Source: Flavobacterium sp. 1355 (GTDB lineage: Bacteria; Bacteroidota; Bacteroidia; Flavobacteriales; Flavobacteriaceae). From it: a stretch of DNA of 64,000 nucleotides. The position numbers and the translations under genes are program-made. The stretch is taken from the NCBI RefSeq assembly GCF_017833415.1, contig NZ_JAFICC010000015.1, positions 1-64,000 on the forward strand, in the 5' to 3' direction. This document shows, piece after piece, positions 7,501-15,636 of the stretch. The notes beneath the pieces are model-generated. The model was given only the letters and a program-made list of their open reading frames with translations, had not been told where the DNA came from and did no database searches. Each line of letters begins with the position of its first letter. The first letter of the stretch is position 1.

Positions 7501-9279
7501 GCTTGCATTAGAAACTGCAGTTAAAACTGTAGCTCCTGAGGTTGCTGTAACCGTTACGCCAGAAACTCCTGTTGCTCCATTAAGAACAGTTCCGCTTACT
7601 GTGTATAAAGGCTGTGTTCCGTTAATAACAACTGCCGTTTGGTTCGTTGTTACATTGGTTAACGTTACCGGAGTAAAAGTATACGTTGCTTTTAATGCCG
7701 TTACTTTATAGGTCTGTCCGGAAGGTAAATTACTAAATGTGAAATTACCTGTTGCAGAAACTACAGTTTGTAGTATGGCATTTGCAGCATCTCTTAATTC
7801 AACTGTAACATTTGTAACTAAAGCTAATCCGCTTTTTGCAGAACCCGAAATACTTACTGCTCCCGGAACTACGCTGCCAAATGATGTATCAACCTGATTT
7901 AATAATGAGTTTGGAATTGAACCTCTTGTATCCTGAGATAATTCCCAAACCATACCTCCGGCAAGATTTCTCGATTTAATATACTGCACTTTTAAATCCA
8001 TCGATTGCTTATCTTCATAAGAAATAAACTGTTTTAGAGTAGCATTGTATAAATAAGGAACTTTTGTTGTATTATCAAAATAGCGTACCCAGCCTGCAGA
8101 AGCTGCAGTTGGAGTAACCAACATTGTACTTGGATCTAGGTAAGGATGTGAATTTGTAACCGGATTTCCGACCAAATCGCAAATTTCGATACTTCCTGAT
8201 TTTTCACAGGCTGCGGGACCATCCCAGGTTCCTGTTGGATTTTGCGGGTTTGTACATCCCGAAACGATATATCGTGGCGCAGCAACGAATAATCCAGGTA
8301 AATTTGGATTGGTTCCGTTATTGGCAACATTATCGAATTTTTTTCCGTAAAAAGGCAATCCCATGATTAATTTATTCGCAGGAAAACCAACAACGTTCAA
8401 ATATTGATTCGTTAATTCGTCTAATGATTCTGATTGTGTTGCGCCATAAAGCGGATCGTTTGTGTTTCCACTTGCATATAATGGAGCATTGTAGCATGTT
8501 TTATCATACCAGTTTCCACCAAAATCATATCCAAAATAAGTAATGTAATCACAATAAGTCGAAATATCTTCTGTCATTCCGTATTGTGATCTGTTTGATG
8601 GCCCTAAATATTGCTGAGCCACTTTTCTAACATTGTTTCCGGCAGCAATAGTCACTAATTTATTTGGCATTGCCTGACGCATTGCTTTCAATAAATACAC
8701 TAAATTTTTGTTGTCGTCCGGGCTGTATTTTTGTGGAGGAATTGGCGCTCCGTTAATTACTTCGGTACCGTCTGTTCCTCCCGAAAGAGGATATTCCCAG
8801 TCAATGTCAAATCCGTCAATAAAAGGATAAGTTGTAATGAAGTTTGCCATGTCTGCAGCCAAAGCAGCTCTTGCGACAGGACTAGCCGCAATTGGAGAAA
8901 GGTCCTGGCCTTTTGTCCATCCTCCAACAGAAATTAAAATTTTTAGATGCGGATACTTTTCTTTTAACTTTTTCAAGTCATAAAAGTTCCCTTTTACAGG
9001 AGCATCCCACGGAATTCCGCCTTCCATATGCTCAAAGTCGGCATAGGTATCCAAACAATGGAGTTTTGTATTCTCCGGATGGGCAGGATCAAAAGTTGTT
9101 CCATAAAAAGAATAATTCAAATGCGTAATTTTACTTCCGTCTATTTTCGGAACATTGAAATCCCGGGCATAAATAGACCATTGCGCATAATACCCTACTA
9201 CTTTTTTACCATGAGCTGGTTGAGCCATGGCGAGCAGGGGAAACAGTAACAATAAAAGCAATCTGTAATAATGTTTCAT
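4528..9279 (-). CDS. chiA: Two-domain GH18 chitinase ChiA, type IX secreted
   Basis: This 1583-residue protein starts at the ATG at 9279 (MKHYYRLLLLLLF, signal peptide to about residue 19); an in-frame ATG at 9321 would bury the signal peptide. The N-terminal GH18 domain (about 25-470) has the catalytic motif DGFDIDWE, with acid Glu near 162. The middle (about 480-1090) is a string of carboxypeptidase-regulatory/Ig-like repeats. A second GH18 domain (about 1090-1480) has DGVDIDFE, Glu near 1270. The last 90 or so residues resemble a type IX secretion C-terminal domain. Size and order match F. johnsoniae ChiA, which is secreted and needed for growth on chitin. The gene is last in the chitin locus but has its own 480-bp upstream region. 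The CTD ending KVMNFLN lacks the commonest KLxVK-type signature, so its class is uncertain. Confidence 0.95.
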   Translation of the reverse strand: MKHYYRLLLLLLFPLLAMAQPAHGKKVVGYYAQWSIYARDFNVPKIDGSKITHLNYSFYGTTFDPAHPENTKLHCLDTYADFEHMEGGIPWDAPVKGNFYDLKKLKEKYPHLKILISVGGWTKGQDLSPIAASPVARAALAADMANFITTYPFIDGFDIDWEYPLSGGTDGTEVINGAPIPPQKYSPDDNKNLVYLLKAMRQAMPNKLVTIAAGNNVRKVAQQYLGPSNRSQYGMTEDISTYCDYITYFGYDFGGNWYDKTCYNAPLYASGNTNDPLYGATQSESLDELTNQYLNVVGFPANKLIMGLPFYGKKFDNVANNGTNPNLPGLFVAAPRYIVSGCTNPQNPTGTWDGPAACEKSGSIEICDLVGNPVTNSHPYLDPSTMLVTPTAASAGWVRYFDNTTKVPYLYNATLKQFISYEDKQSMDLKVQYIKSRNLAGGMVWELSQDTRGSIPNSLLNQVDTSFGSVVPGAVSISGSAKSGLALVTNVTVELRDAANAILQTVVSATGNFTFSNLPSGQTYKVTALKATYTFTPVTLTNVTTNQTAVVINGTQPLYTVSGTVLNGATGVSGVTVTATSGATVLTAVSNASGVYSIAGLTAGLNFTVTAAKTGFSYTPTSTVYNAIDANKTLNFAQGAPVVYYTVSGTVLNNTTPVSGVTVTATSTTGTFTATTNSSGVYSIANLPAGGNYTVTAALAGQTFTPASTVYTNLTANKTLNFAQDVIVVPSSKISGTVKNGSTPVAGAKVEIVLPWTDSTHNWKSVIAITDAQGKYSFDNSVVAGYTTVTSLKLNSWENGETAYFPNNLANFAVPANPTVYNFNTSSTAKSALAAAVNLISGTVKNGTTPVAGAKVEIVLPWTDNTHNWKSVLATTDASGNYTFDNSVVAGYTQILSLKLNSWENGEVTYYPNNLTNFAVPTTPTIYNFNRQAVVATKPVVTITAPTASAIAINLGSAINFVASVGLSAADATTISSVVFSLDGQSLSAANSSGTYTAVWTPAANQFSLPHTLTVTATASNGTTESKTYSFTLSCSGANCPNSLPVITWNSPSNTTVTQSSFQVVPISVTAVDSNGSVSGVTITINGGTFNMTAGTNNTYTYNFTPSAYQDYPVVIKATDNQSGVTTLNNTIKIAPVSTNRFIPLPSKIILGYAHSWENAGAPFLYFSQMVGSKFNVVDYSFVETVNRDGYTPVLTTNDNRYLTNGVFNKQLLKNDIKSLRDSGVPVIVSIGGQNGHVVLDNVAQKNIFVNGLKAIIDEYQFDGVDIDFEGGSMNFNAGGLRDISYTGISAYPRLKNVVDAFKELKAYYGPGFLLTAAPETQYVQGGYSTYTDTFGSFLPIIQNLRNELDLLAVQLYNTGGENGLDGQYYGSAKKSNMVTALTDMVIKGYNIATTGMHFDGLPPSKVLIALPACPSAAGSGYLTPTEGINAMHYLRTGTTFSGRTYTMQPGGPYPSLRGLMTWSVNWDASSCGNSSELSKAYAAYFASQSAAKTLSLDKIEAKSTTIAYFKNDALSVTNDTDDITQVDVFNTIGQPLVNYKNVQNNKEVLIQNHSFSKKQMFIVIVTDKSGNKKSFKVMNFLN
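6490..7085 (-). repeat. Two near-identical about 290-bp units inside chiA
   Basis: These encode adjacent linker modules that both contain GAKVEIVLPWTD and SLKLNSWENGE and end YNFN. The DNA of the two copies is very similar, including phrases such as TTTTCCAGTTGTG. A second, less similar pair (TVSGTVLN modules) lies at about 7085-7620. Tandem duplication probably lengthened the linker between the two catalytic domains. Confidence 0.7.
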
Positions 9280-9328
9280 AATTAATAAATATTGGTTAAT
9301 AGAAAAAAATATTCCAATCATTATAAAT

Positions 9329-9351
9329 TACATACTGACGATCAGTATGTA
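9329..9351. promoter_or_regulatory. Perfect palindrome upstream of chiA, candidate operator
   Basis: TACATACTGA - CGA - TCAGTATGTA is a perfect 10-bp inverted repeat with a 3-base centre, 50-72 bp before the chiA start. The size and the ends (TACATACTG) resemble TetR/AcrR-type operators. A hairpin in the chiA leader is an alternative. The rest of the 9352-9763 gap is AT-rich, with no gene that I can see. Confidence 0.5.
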
Positions 9352-9679
9352 AAACAACAACCGGGATTCAATCAACTGCAAATGGAAACTTACAGCTGTT
9401 GGAAAATTAATTCGATTCACTTTCTATAAATAAATATTACTATTACTGATTTCTACCATAATCATTAGTCAATAGTATTGATTGATATTTATGTATAACT
9501 TCTTTTAAAAAATTAAGTATAAATAAAAAAGATAAATTTGGGGGCAACTCATCAATCTGGTATTCTACTTTTTTGTCATGTTTTTGTGTTATTCTTTTAT
9601 TTGGTTTTTAAAGGTTAATAATATTTTTAAGGTTATTTTTTTAAGTCTGAAAAAGTATTTTGTTTCTGGTTTACCATAA

Positions 9680-9712
9680 TTATCTCTACCGGAAAAATCC
9701 CGGCAGAGATAA
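9680..9712. other. Hairpin downstream of the GH20 gene
   Basis: TTATCTCTACCGG / CCGGCAGAGATAA forms a 13-bp stem with one mismatch and a 7-base loop, 52 bp past the GH20 stop codon. There is no T-run on the minus strand, so it may be an RNA 3' stabiliser or a weak terminator that lets some transcripts continue into chiA. Confidence 0.55.
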
Positions 9713-9763
9713 CTAAAACAATCTGGTAACTTAAACTCTCAATTACTAATTCAAACCAAATTT

Positions 9764-11830
9764 TTATATTAATTTCAACAAGCTTTTGTAAACTGCCAGC
9801 TCAACATCTGCATGATCTTTTGTATTGCATTGTTCAACCAGGGCTTTTAAATCGTCTGTTTTAAGTGTTGATTTGTTCTCCAAAACAAGTAACAACTGTT
9901 CTGAAACATCATTTAATTTTTTTGACAAAGGCAGGATTGGCTGTACCAAAGGTGCATTTGCACTTAACTCATTTAAACCTTTATTGACCGCAATCCATTT
10001 GTTGAAAAAAGCGGCAACCCTAGTTTTATTTTCTGCTGATTTATTTGTCAAATATTGACTAACAGCACTATCAAAAGCCAAAGCATCCTCAGCATCTGGT
10101 GTACAGGCGTCTGCAAAAAGAGTAAACGGAGAATACATCTGATATTCCGTTCCGTTTTTATTTCGTGTATATCCTTTTAATGGTTCACAAACATTAGAAA
10201 ATTCGTTTAATGAACTTGTATTCTGATTATTAGAGATATTTCTCAATATAACTTCTTTGTTACGAATATGTGTCAGCCCAAGTTCTTCTAATCTAAAAGA
10301 CATAACTTCCAGGCGTTTTCTCATATTGGCAACATCGGTAACAGTTTCCGCCGACCAAAGTCTTTCTGCAATGGCAGCCGTTCTTGGCCAAACTCTCGAA
10401 TCTATAGTTGTCGGAGTTGCAAGTTCTGTCCACATTGTTGCTTCTCCTCCCAGAATCCTTGCTTTTTCTTCTGCAGTGAGCGAAGCATCTTTTGGCATCG
10501 GATCATTTAGATAATGACTTTCTACAGGATACATTAAATCGATATAATAACCGTTTGAAAGAACTGTTTTGTATCCTTTTTTAACTGCATCTACCAATGA
10601 CTGTCCGGCTATTACACCCTCATTTGGTCCTCTCCACGAATGAATGATGGCTTCTTTTGACATGTTTTTTGTCAAAATTTCTTCCCAGCCCATTAATTGC
10701 TTTCCGTGTTTATTTAGCATTGGAACCAATTGCATGGTAAAATAAGTCTGCAATTCATGATTGGTCGCTAAGTTATGCTTCTTTTTAAATTCCTGAATTT
10801 TAGGATTTGCGTCCCAGTCTTTCCCTTCGTTTTCATCTCCCCCGATATGAAAATAAGACCCGGGAAATAATGGGCACACTTCGTCAAAAAATTCACTTAA
10901 TAATTGATAGGTTTTAGGATTTGAAGGATCTAATGTTGGCGAAAAAATACCTGCATTTCTTTCAATTCCATAGGTTGCAATTGCAGTTCCCTGAATATTT
11001 TTTTCTGATGTTCCGCCAGTAAGCGTAATTACTTTACTGCCAATTTCAGGATAAGCTGTTAAAATGGCCGATCCATGACCGGGAACATCTATTTCGGGTA
11101 CTATTAAAATACCACGCTCATCAGCATATTTTACAATGTTTTTGATTTCTTCTTGTGTATAATATAATCCATCCGAAGCTAATTCGATTAATTTAGGATG
11201 TTTTTTCATTTCAATTCTCCATCCCTGGTCATCTACTAAATGCCAATGAAAAACATTCATTTTCGTAGCTGCCAATGCATCAATATTTCTTTTGATAACA
11301 TCAACCGGCTGAAAATGTCTCGAAGCATCAATCATCAGGCCTCGCCAGGTAAATCTTGGAAAATCTGAAATGTTTGAATTCGGAAAATAAAAGGAGTTAT
11401 TGTTATTCTGCAACATCTGCAATAAGGTTTCAAGCCCATGCAAAGCTCCTAAATCACTTGTTGCATTTATTGTGATTTGATTTTGTTTGATGTCCAAATG
11501 ATAACTTTCGTCTTCATACAAACCAATTTTTCCGCTTTTGGTACAGTTAATTTGTAATTGAGCGGTTGGAAATTCATTTAGTTGTGTAATGAAACCCTGT
11601 TCAAAAAAGATACCTGTTCTGCCATCCAGACGACGCAAAAAACGGGTTACACCACCAAAAATTCTTGGATTAGGATTTCCGGTAATGTTTACCTTAAAGT
11701 TTTTATTTAATGCAAAACTTCCATCGTTTAAAACAACACTCTGAGGCCAGGGCATAAGATTTAGTTGCTCTTTCTGAATTTGAGCACCAGATGTCAGACC
11801 CGCTAATAGTAGGACAAATAAATATTTCAT
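9764..11830 (-). CDS. GH20 beta-N-acetylhexosaminidase
   Basis: This 688-residue enzyme has a signal peptide (about 1-16), a GH20b N-terminal domain (about 20-155), and a GH20 catalytic barrel (about 160-510) with MNVFHWHLVDDQGWR, VPEIDVPGHG and the catalytic pair Asp332-Glu333 in HIGGDENEG. A helical C-terminal extension (about 540-688) follows. It should release GlcNAc from the non-reducing ends of chitooligomers, probably in the periplasm, because there is no lipobox. It follows nagB by about 160 bp in the susC-I gene row, but it has its own palindrome 19 bp before the start. Large hexosaminidases of this plan occur in the F. johnsoniae chitin locus at the same position. Confidence 0.95.
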   Translation of the reverse strand: MKYLFVLLLAGLTSGAQIQKEQLNLMPWPQSVVLNDGSFALNKNFKVNITGNPNPRIFGGVTRFLRRLDGRTGIFFEQGFITQLNEFPTAQLQINCTKSGKIGLYEDESYHLDIKQNQITINATSDLGALHGLETLLQMLQNNNNSFYFPNSNISDFPRFTWRGLMIDASRHFQPVDVIKRNIDALAATKMNVFHWHLVDDQGWRIEMKKHPKLIELASDGLYYTQEEIKNIVKYADERGILIVPEIDVPGHGSAILTAYPEIGSKVITLTGGTSEKNIQGTAIATYGIERNAGIFSPTLDPSNPKTYQLLSEFFDEVCPLFPGSYFHIGGDENEGKDWDANPKIQEFKKKHNLATNHELQTYFTMQLVPMLNKHGKQLMGWEEILTKNMSKEAIIHSWRGPNEGVIAGQSLVDAVKKGYKTVLSNGYYIDLMYPVESHYLNDPMPKDASLTAEEKARILGGEATMWTELATPTTIDSRVWPRTAAIAERLWSAETVTDVANMRKRLEVMSFRLEELGLTHIRNKEVILRNISNNQNTSSLNEFSNVCEPLKGYTRNKNGTEYQMYSPFTLFADACTPDAEDALAFDSAVSQYLTNKSAENKTRVAAFFNKWIAVNKGLNELSANAPLVQPILPLSKKLNDVSEQLLLVLENKSTLKTDDLKALVEQCNTKDHADVELAVYKSLLKLI

Positions 11831-11848
11831 TTTAATTTTTTTGAAATG

Positions 11849-11867
11849 ATGTTATCGGCGATAACAT
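11849..11867. promoter_or_regulatory. Perfect palindrome before the GH20 gene, LacI-type operator candidate
   Basis: ATGTTATCG - G - CGATAACAT is a perfect 9-bp inverted repeat around one base, 19-37 bp upstream of the start codon. TGTTATCG/CGATAACA half-sites are typical of LacI/GalR-family repressors. No LacI-type regulator is encoded in this window. It could also form a small hairpin in the leader. Confidence 0.45.
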
Positions 11868-11885
11868 TAATAAATAGATAAAAAC

Positions 11886-11948
11886 AAAACTCAGAATGAT
11901 TTCTATTGAACCTCACTAATCGCTATAAAAACAATCTGAGTTTTTGTT
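11886..11948 (-). terminator. Long-loop terminator candidate after nagB
   Basis: ACAAAACTCAGA pairs with TCTGAGTTTTTGT across a loop of about 35 bases. On the minus strand the stem is followed by GTTTTTAT. If used, it would separate nagB from the GH20 gene and leave the latter to its own promoter and palindrome. Confidence 0.4.
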
Positions 11949-11988
11949 ATTGATTCGCTCTCACCCGAATCGGTTTTAAAAAACAACT

Positions 11989-13923
11989 TTAATAATCAAA
12001 ACGTTTGAAGGCTTCTATAGCTTCATATTCAGCTAAACCTAAATCATCATATAAGATGGCTGTATTTTTATTACGGTCTTCTGCCCTTACCCAAAATTCT
12101 CTTGAATCATTCCCCTGGAACATAACTCTGTCTTTTTGAGACTGATGGTATAAAATGGCATGACGTTTCAGTAATACTTCTGATGGGCTTAACGGTACTG
12201 CCATATCAATTTCGTGAATGTCCCATTCGTGCCATGCACCTCTGTACAGCCACAACCAGCAATCATCCATGTATTTTTCTGATTTTAGTGCTGCCATTGC
12301 AGCAAATATGGCATTCAGGCAAACTTCATGCGTACCGTGAGGATCGGCAAGATCTCCTGCTGCAAATACCTGATGCGGTTTTATTTTTGCAATTATATCT
12401 TTTACGATCGCGATATCTTCCGGACCTAAAGGATTTTTCTTTACTTGTCCTGTCTCATAAAAAGGCAGATCGAGGAAATGTGTATTTTCATCTTTTAAAC
12501 CAATATATCTTGTTGCTGCATAAGATTCTCTTCTTCTGATAAGTCCTTTTAGTTTTCTTACTTCCAAAGAGTCAATTTGGTTTTGTGATTTATTATTTAA
12601 AAATTTAATTACCGATTTAAAGTCAATGTCTGCGCCTGCACCAATAAAATCGCTGCCAACTTCGGCAAATTTTAATGCTTCGTCATCTGTAACGGCTATA
12701 TTTCCGGAGGTTTGATATACTACATGTACATCATGACCTTGTTTTATCAATTTTGAAAAAGTTCCTCCCATAGAAATGACATCATCATCTGGGTGTGGAC
12801 TAAAAAGAATTACTCTTTTTTTAGCCGGATTGGCTCTTTCCGGACGGTGCGAATCATCTGTATTTGGTTTTCCGCCTGGCCATCCTGTAATCGTGTGTTG
12901 TAAAACGTTGAACATATTGATGTTCAAATCATAAGCTGAACCTTCTTGTGCCAAAAGATCAGACATTCCGTTGTTGTTATAATCACGGTCTGTCAATTTT
13001 AATATAGATTGTTTTGTTTTTTGGCATAACCAAACAATCGCTTTGCTTTTTAATTCTTGTGTCCAAATACATTCTCCTACTAACCAAGGCGTTTTAAAAC
13101 GAGTTAGTTCTACTGCTGCAGACTGATCTAAAACGAAAGTCGCATTTGGGTGGTTTTGTAAAAATGTTGCCGGAACTTCAGAGCTTATATCTCCCTGAAC
13201 CGTTCTTTTGATAATGTCTGCTTTGTTTTGTCCCCATGCCATTAATACAATCCTTTTAGATCGCATAATGGTAGAAACTCCCATTGTAATCGCTCTTTTT
13301 GGTACGTTGTCTATACCATTAAAGTCAGATGATGCATCTACTCTTGTAATGTGATCCAGTGTAATAATACGTGTACCTGAATTAATGTGCGATCCCGGTT
13401 CGTTAAAACCTACGTGACCAGTACGACCAATTCCTAAAAGTTGAAAATCAAGCCCGCCCGCTTGTTTAATATTCATTTCGTAGTCAATACAGTATTGATT
13501 TAATTCATCAATAGAAACTGTTCCGTCTGGAATATTAACATTATCGGGATTGATATCAATATGATTAAAAAGATGCTGATGCATGAAATAATGATAGCTC
13601 TGATTGTTCTCTTTTGACATCGGATAATATTCATCCAGGTTAAAAGTGATTACATTGCTAAAACTCAAGCCTTCTTCTTTGTGCATTCTAACTAGCTCTT
13701 CGTATACTTTTACAGGAGAAGAACCTGTTGCCAAACCTAGTACGCAAGATTTTCCTTTTTCTTGTTTAGATCTGATTAACTGAGCAATTTCCTGCGCAAC
13801 AATTATGGAAGCCTCTGCAGAACTCTTGAAGATTTCGTTGTGGATTTTTTCGAATCTCGTTTCTTCAAATTTCCCCGCACTTTTGTAGCTGATATCAGGT
13901 TTTATTTCTAAAGCACTTTTCAT
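11989..13923 (-). CDS. nagB: Glucosamine-6-phosphate deaminase fused to PIG-L/LmbE domain
   Basis: The 644 residues are far more than the roughly 260 of a plain NagB. Residues 20-310 are a NagB domain with the phosphate loop GLATGSSP, the catalytic region FNLDEYYP (Asp97/Glu98) and GRTGHVGFNEPG (His170); this converts glucosamine-6-P to fructose-6-P and ammonia. Residues about 370-640 are a PIG-L/LmbE deacetylase-like domain with the zinc motif SPHPDDD (His377, Asp380) and a later DPHGTHE. The third acid is Asp where Glu is more usual. No nagA lies nearby, so the fused domain may do the deacetylation step; this is inference. The protein is cytosolic, with no signal peptide. The fusion is also known in other Bacteroidota. 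Confidence 0.93.
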   Translation of the reverse strand: MKSALEIKPDISYKSAGKFEETRFEKIHNEIFKSSAEASIIVAQEIAQLIRSKQEKGKSCVLGLATGSSPVKVYEELVRMHKEEGLSFSNVITFNLDEYYPMSKENNQSYHYFMHQHLFNHIDINPDNVNIPDGTVSIDELNQYCIDYEMNIKQAGGLDFQLLGIGRTGHVGFNEPGSHINSGTRIITLDHITRVDASSDFNGIDNVPKRAITMGVSTIMRSKRIVLMAWGQNKADIIKRTVQGDISSEVPATFLQNHPNATFVLDQSAAVELTRFKTPWLVGECIWTQELKSKAIVWLCQKTKQSILKLTDRDYNNNGMSDLLAQEGSAYDLNINMFNVLQHTITGWPGGKPNTDDSHRPERANPAKKRVILFSPHPDDDVISMGGTFSKLIKQGHDVHVVYQTSGNIAVTDDEALKFAEVGSDFIGAGADIDFKSVIKFLNNKSQNQIDSLEVRKLKGLIRRRESYAATRYIGLKDENTHFLDLPFYETGQVKKNPLGPEDIAIVKDIIAKIKPHQVFAAGDLADPHGTHEVCLNAIFAAMAALKSEKYMDDCWLWLYRGAWHEWDIHEIDMAVPLSPSEVLLKRHAILYHQSQKDRVMFQGNDSREFWVRAEDRNKNTAILYDDLGLAEYEAIEAFKRFDY

Positions 13924-13950
13924 TTTTTTCTTTTTTGTAGTAATTACCCC

Positions 13951-14007
13951 TTTGGTTTTTGAAATGGTATAAGCAACGAGTGTTACTTATACCATTTACT
14001 AACCAAA
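13951..14007. promoter_or_regulatory. Large intercistronic hairpin between susD-I and nagB
   Basis: AAATGGTATAAG / CTTATACCATTT is a perfect 12-bp stem with a 12-base loop, extended outward by TTTGGTT / AACCAAA (7 bp) across a small internal loop. It fills the gap between the susD stop and the nagB start and lacks a T-run. A role as an mRNA processing or stabilising element that sets the ratio of SusCD to NagB is plausible. Confidence 0.6.
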
Positions 14008-14036
14008 CTTAAAATCTTATAATTTTTTGATATTTT

Positions 14037-15626
14037 TTAGAAATTTGGAGCATCAACATCCCACCAAAGTCTTGTCCCTCCATTGTCAGGACCACCAAGT
14101 TTAGCAATACCTGAATCAACACCAGCCTGATTACTGGCTTTCTCAGATTGAACGAAATTAATTCGACGAACTCCTAAAGTAGATGAAATTGTTCCACCAC
14201 TATTATTTTTAAGAATAGGAAATAATTTAGGATAGCCCGTTCTTCTGTAATCTGACCAAGCTTCCTGTCCTTCAGGGAAACCGGCAATCCATTTTTGAGT
14301 AATTATTTTTTGCAATTTAACCTCATTAGTAGCACCTTCATTCCAAGCAACTGTAACATTATTAACAGCAGATGAATTATTTACCGGGAATTTTGGATCA
14401 ACATACGCTTTAGGTAATTTTGTATCATCAGCAATATAAGCTGCTACTCCTGATGCATCTCTTTGTCCAAATGATGCTGCAATACCTTGCTCATATAATG
14501 TTTTGGCATCGCCTCCCATATCCCAGCCTCTTAATGCACCTTCGGCTCTAAGAAAATAAGCCTCTGCGGTAGTCATTAAAACTATTTCATTTGTTTTTGC
14601 AACACCTCCTAAGCCAGAAAAATCCTGGTGATCTGCTTTTGCTGCAATTTCAATTCCTGTACGGACACCTTTATACTGACCTGGAAACTGAGTTGAGGGA
14701 TCAAAATAGCTTTCTATTCTAGGATCTTCATATCCGCCCATAATAGATTCCATATCAGCAGACATGCGAATATCTAACCATGAGCCACTAATTGTTGCAA
14801 GTGGATTTGTATAAACCGGAGATACAATTTTAAACAAATCTGCATTTGATGCCATGACTCCAAATTTATGGGATACAGCTTTCTCTGCTTCTATTTTAGC
14901 TAATGCCGGATTAACTTTTACGATACGCATCGCTAATCTTAGGCGCAATGTATTAGCAAATTTTACCCATTGTTTATATTTTCCTTTGTATCCAGATAAA
15001 TCAGTTGTTTTAAAAGTAGCTTCACCAGTATCCCCATCATCCACTCTCTTTGTTAAATCTGCTACAGCAATATCTAACTCATTAAAAAACTGATTATAAA
15101 CTTGCTCCTGACTGTCATATTCTGTAGAAATTGTATTCCCATATTTAGAATAAATTATAGGACCAAAAGTGTCGGTTAATCTATGCATTCCTTCTACTTT
15201 CAAAATCAATGATAAGGCATAAAATTGGTCAAATTTTCCTTTTGACTTTTTCTCTATGTCAACTGCATTATACATTACATTTTTATATGCATAATCCCAT
15301 ATAAACCCATTCCAACCATCAACCAACGAGTAAGTTGTATTATTTACACCTCCAGCAAAACCTGTAGGTGTAGCCATATAACCTGACCAAATATCACTAT
15401 TAAGATTTTGTTGTAATTGATACACCCATTCAAAATTGGCTGTGATAACTTGTATATTATTAAATATAGGCCCAAACCCTTGTTTAATATGATTAAAATC
15501 CTGCTCCAATAATTCTGGTGTAATTCCTTGTTTATTGGTATTAATTTCTTCAAAATTATCTGTGCAACCAAACGTGGTCAACAATGATAAACAGACAGCT
15601 GCTTTTGTTATATTATTTAGTTTCAT
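14037..15626 (-). CDS. SusD/RagB-family surface lipoprotein, pair I
   Basis: This 529-residue lipoprotein has a signal peptide and lipobox ending LTTFGC (Cys21). The following TDNFEEINTNKQG and the helical body match the SusD-like family. These proteins sit on the outer membrane as a lid on the SusC channel and bind glycan. The gene starts 11 bp after the susC stop codon, the usual tight pairing. In the F. johnsoniae chitin locus the equivalent pair imports chitooligosaccharides; the same job is inferred here from the flanking chitinases, GH20 and nagB genes. Confidence 0.93.
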   Translation of the reverse strand: MKLNNITKAAVCLSLLTTFGCTDNFEEINTNKQGITPELLEQDFNHIKQGFGPIFNNIQVITANFEWVYQLQQNLNSDIWSGYMATPTGFAGGVNNTTYSLVDGWNGFIWDYAYKNVMYNAVDIEKKSKGKFDQFYALSLILKVEGMHRLTDTFGPIIYSKYGNTISTEYDSQEQVYNQFFNELDIAVADLTKRVDDGDTGEATFKTTDLSGYKGKYKQWVKFANTLRLRLAMRIVKVNPALAKIEAEKAVSHKFGVMASNADLFKIVSPVYTNPLATISGSWLDIRMSADMESIMGGYEDPRIESYFDPSTQFPGQYKGVRTGIEIAAKADHQDFSGLGGVAKTNEIVLMTTAEAYFLRAEGALRGWDMGGDAKTLYEQGIAASFGQRDASGVAAYIADDTKLPKAYVDPKFPVNNSSAVNNVTVAWNEGATNEVKLQKIITQKWIAGFPEGQEAWSDYRRTGYPKLFPILKNNSGGTISSTLGVRRINFVQSEKASNQAGVDSGIAKLGGPDNGGTRLWWDVDAPNF

Positions 15627-15636
15627 GTTTTTAATT

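Noticed and set aside
12183..12539. 118-codon open frame on the plus strand
   Set aside because: It lies opposite the PIG-L domain of the nagB fusion and looks like a by-product of that coding sequence.
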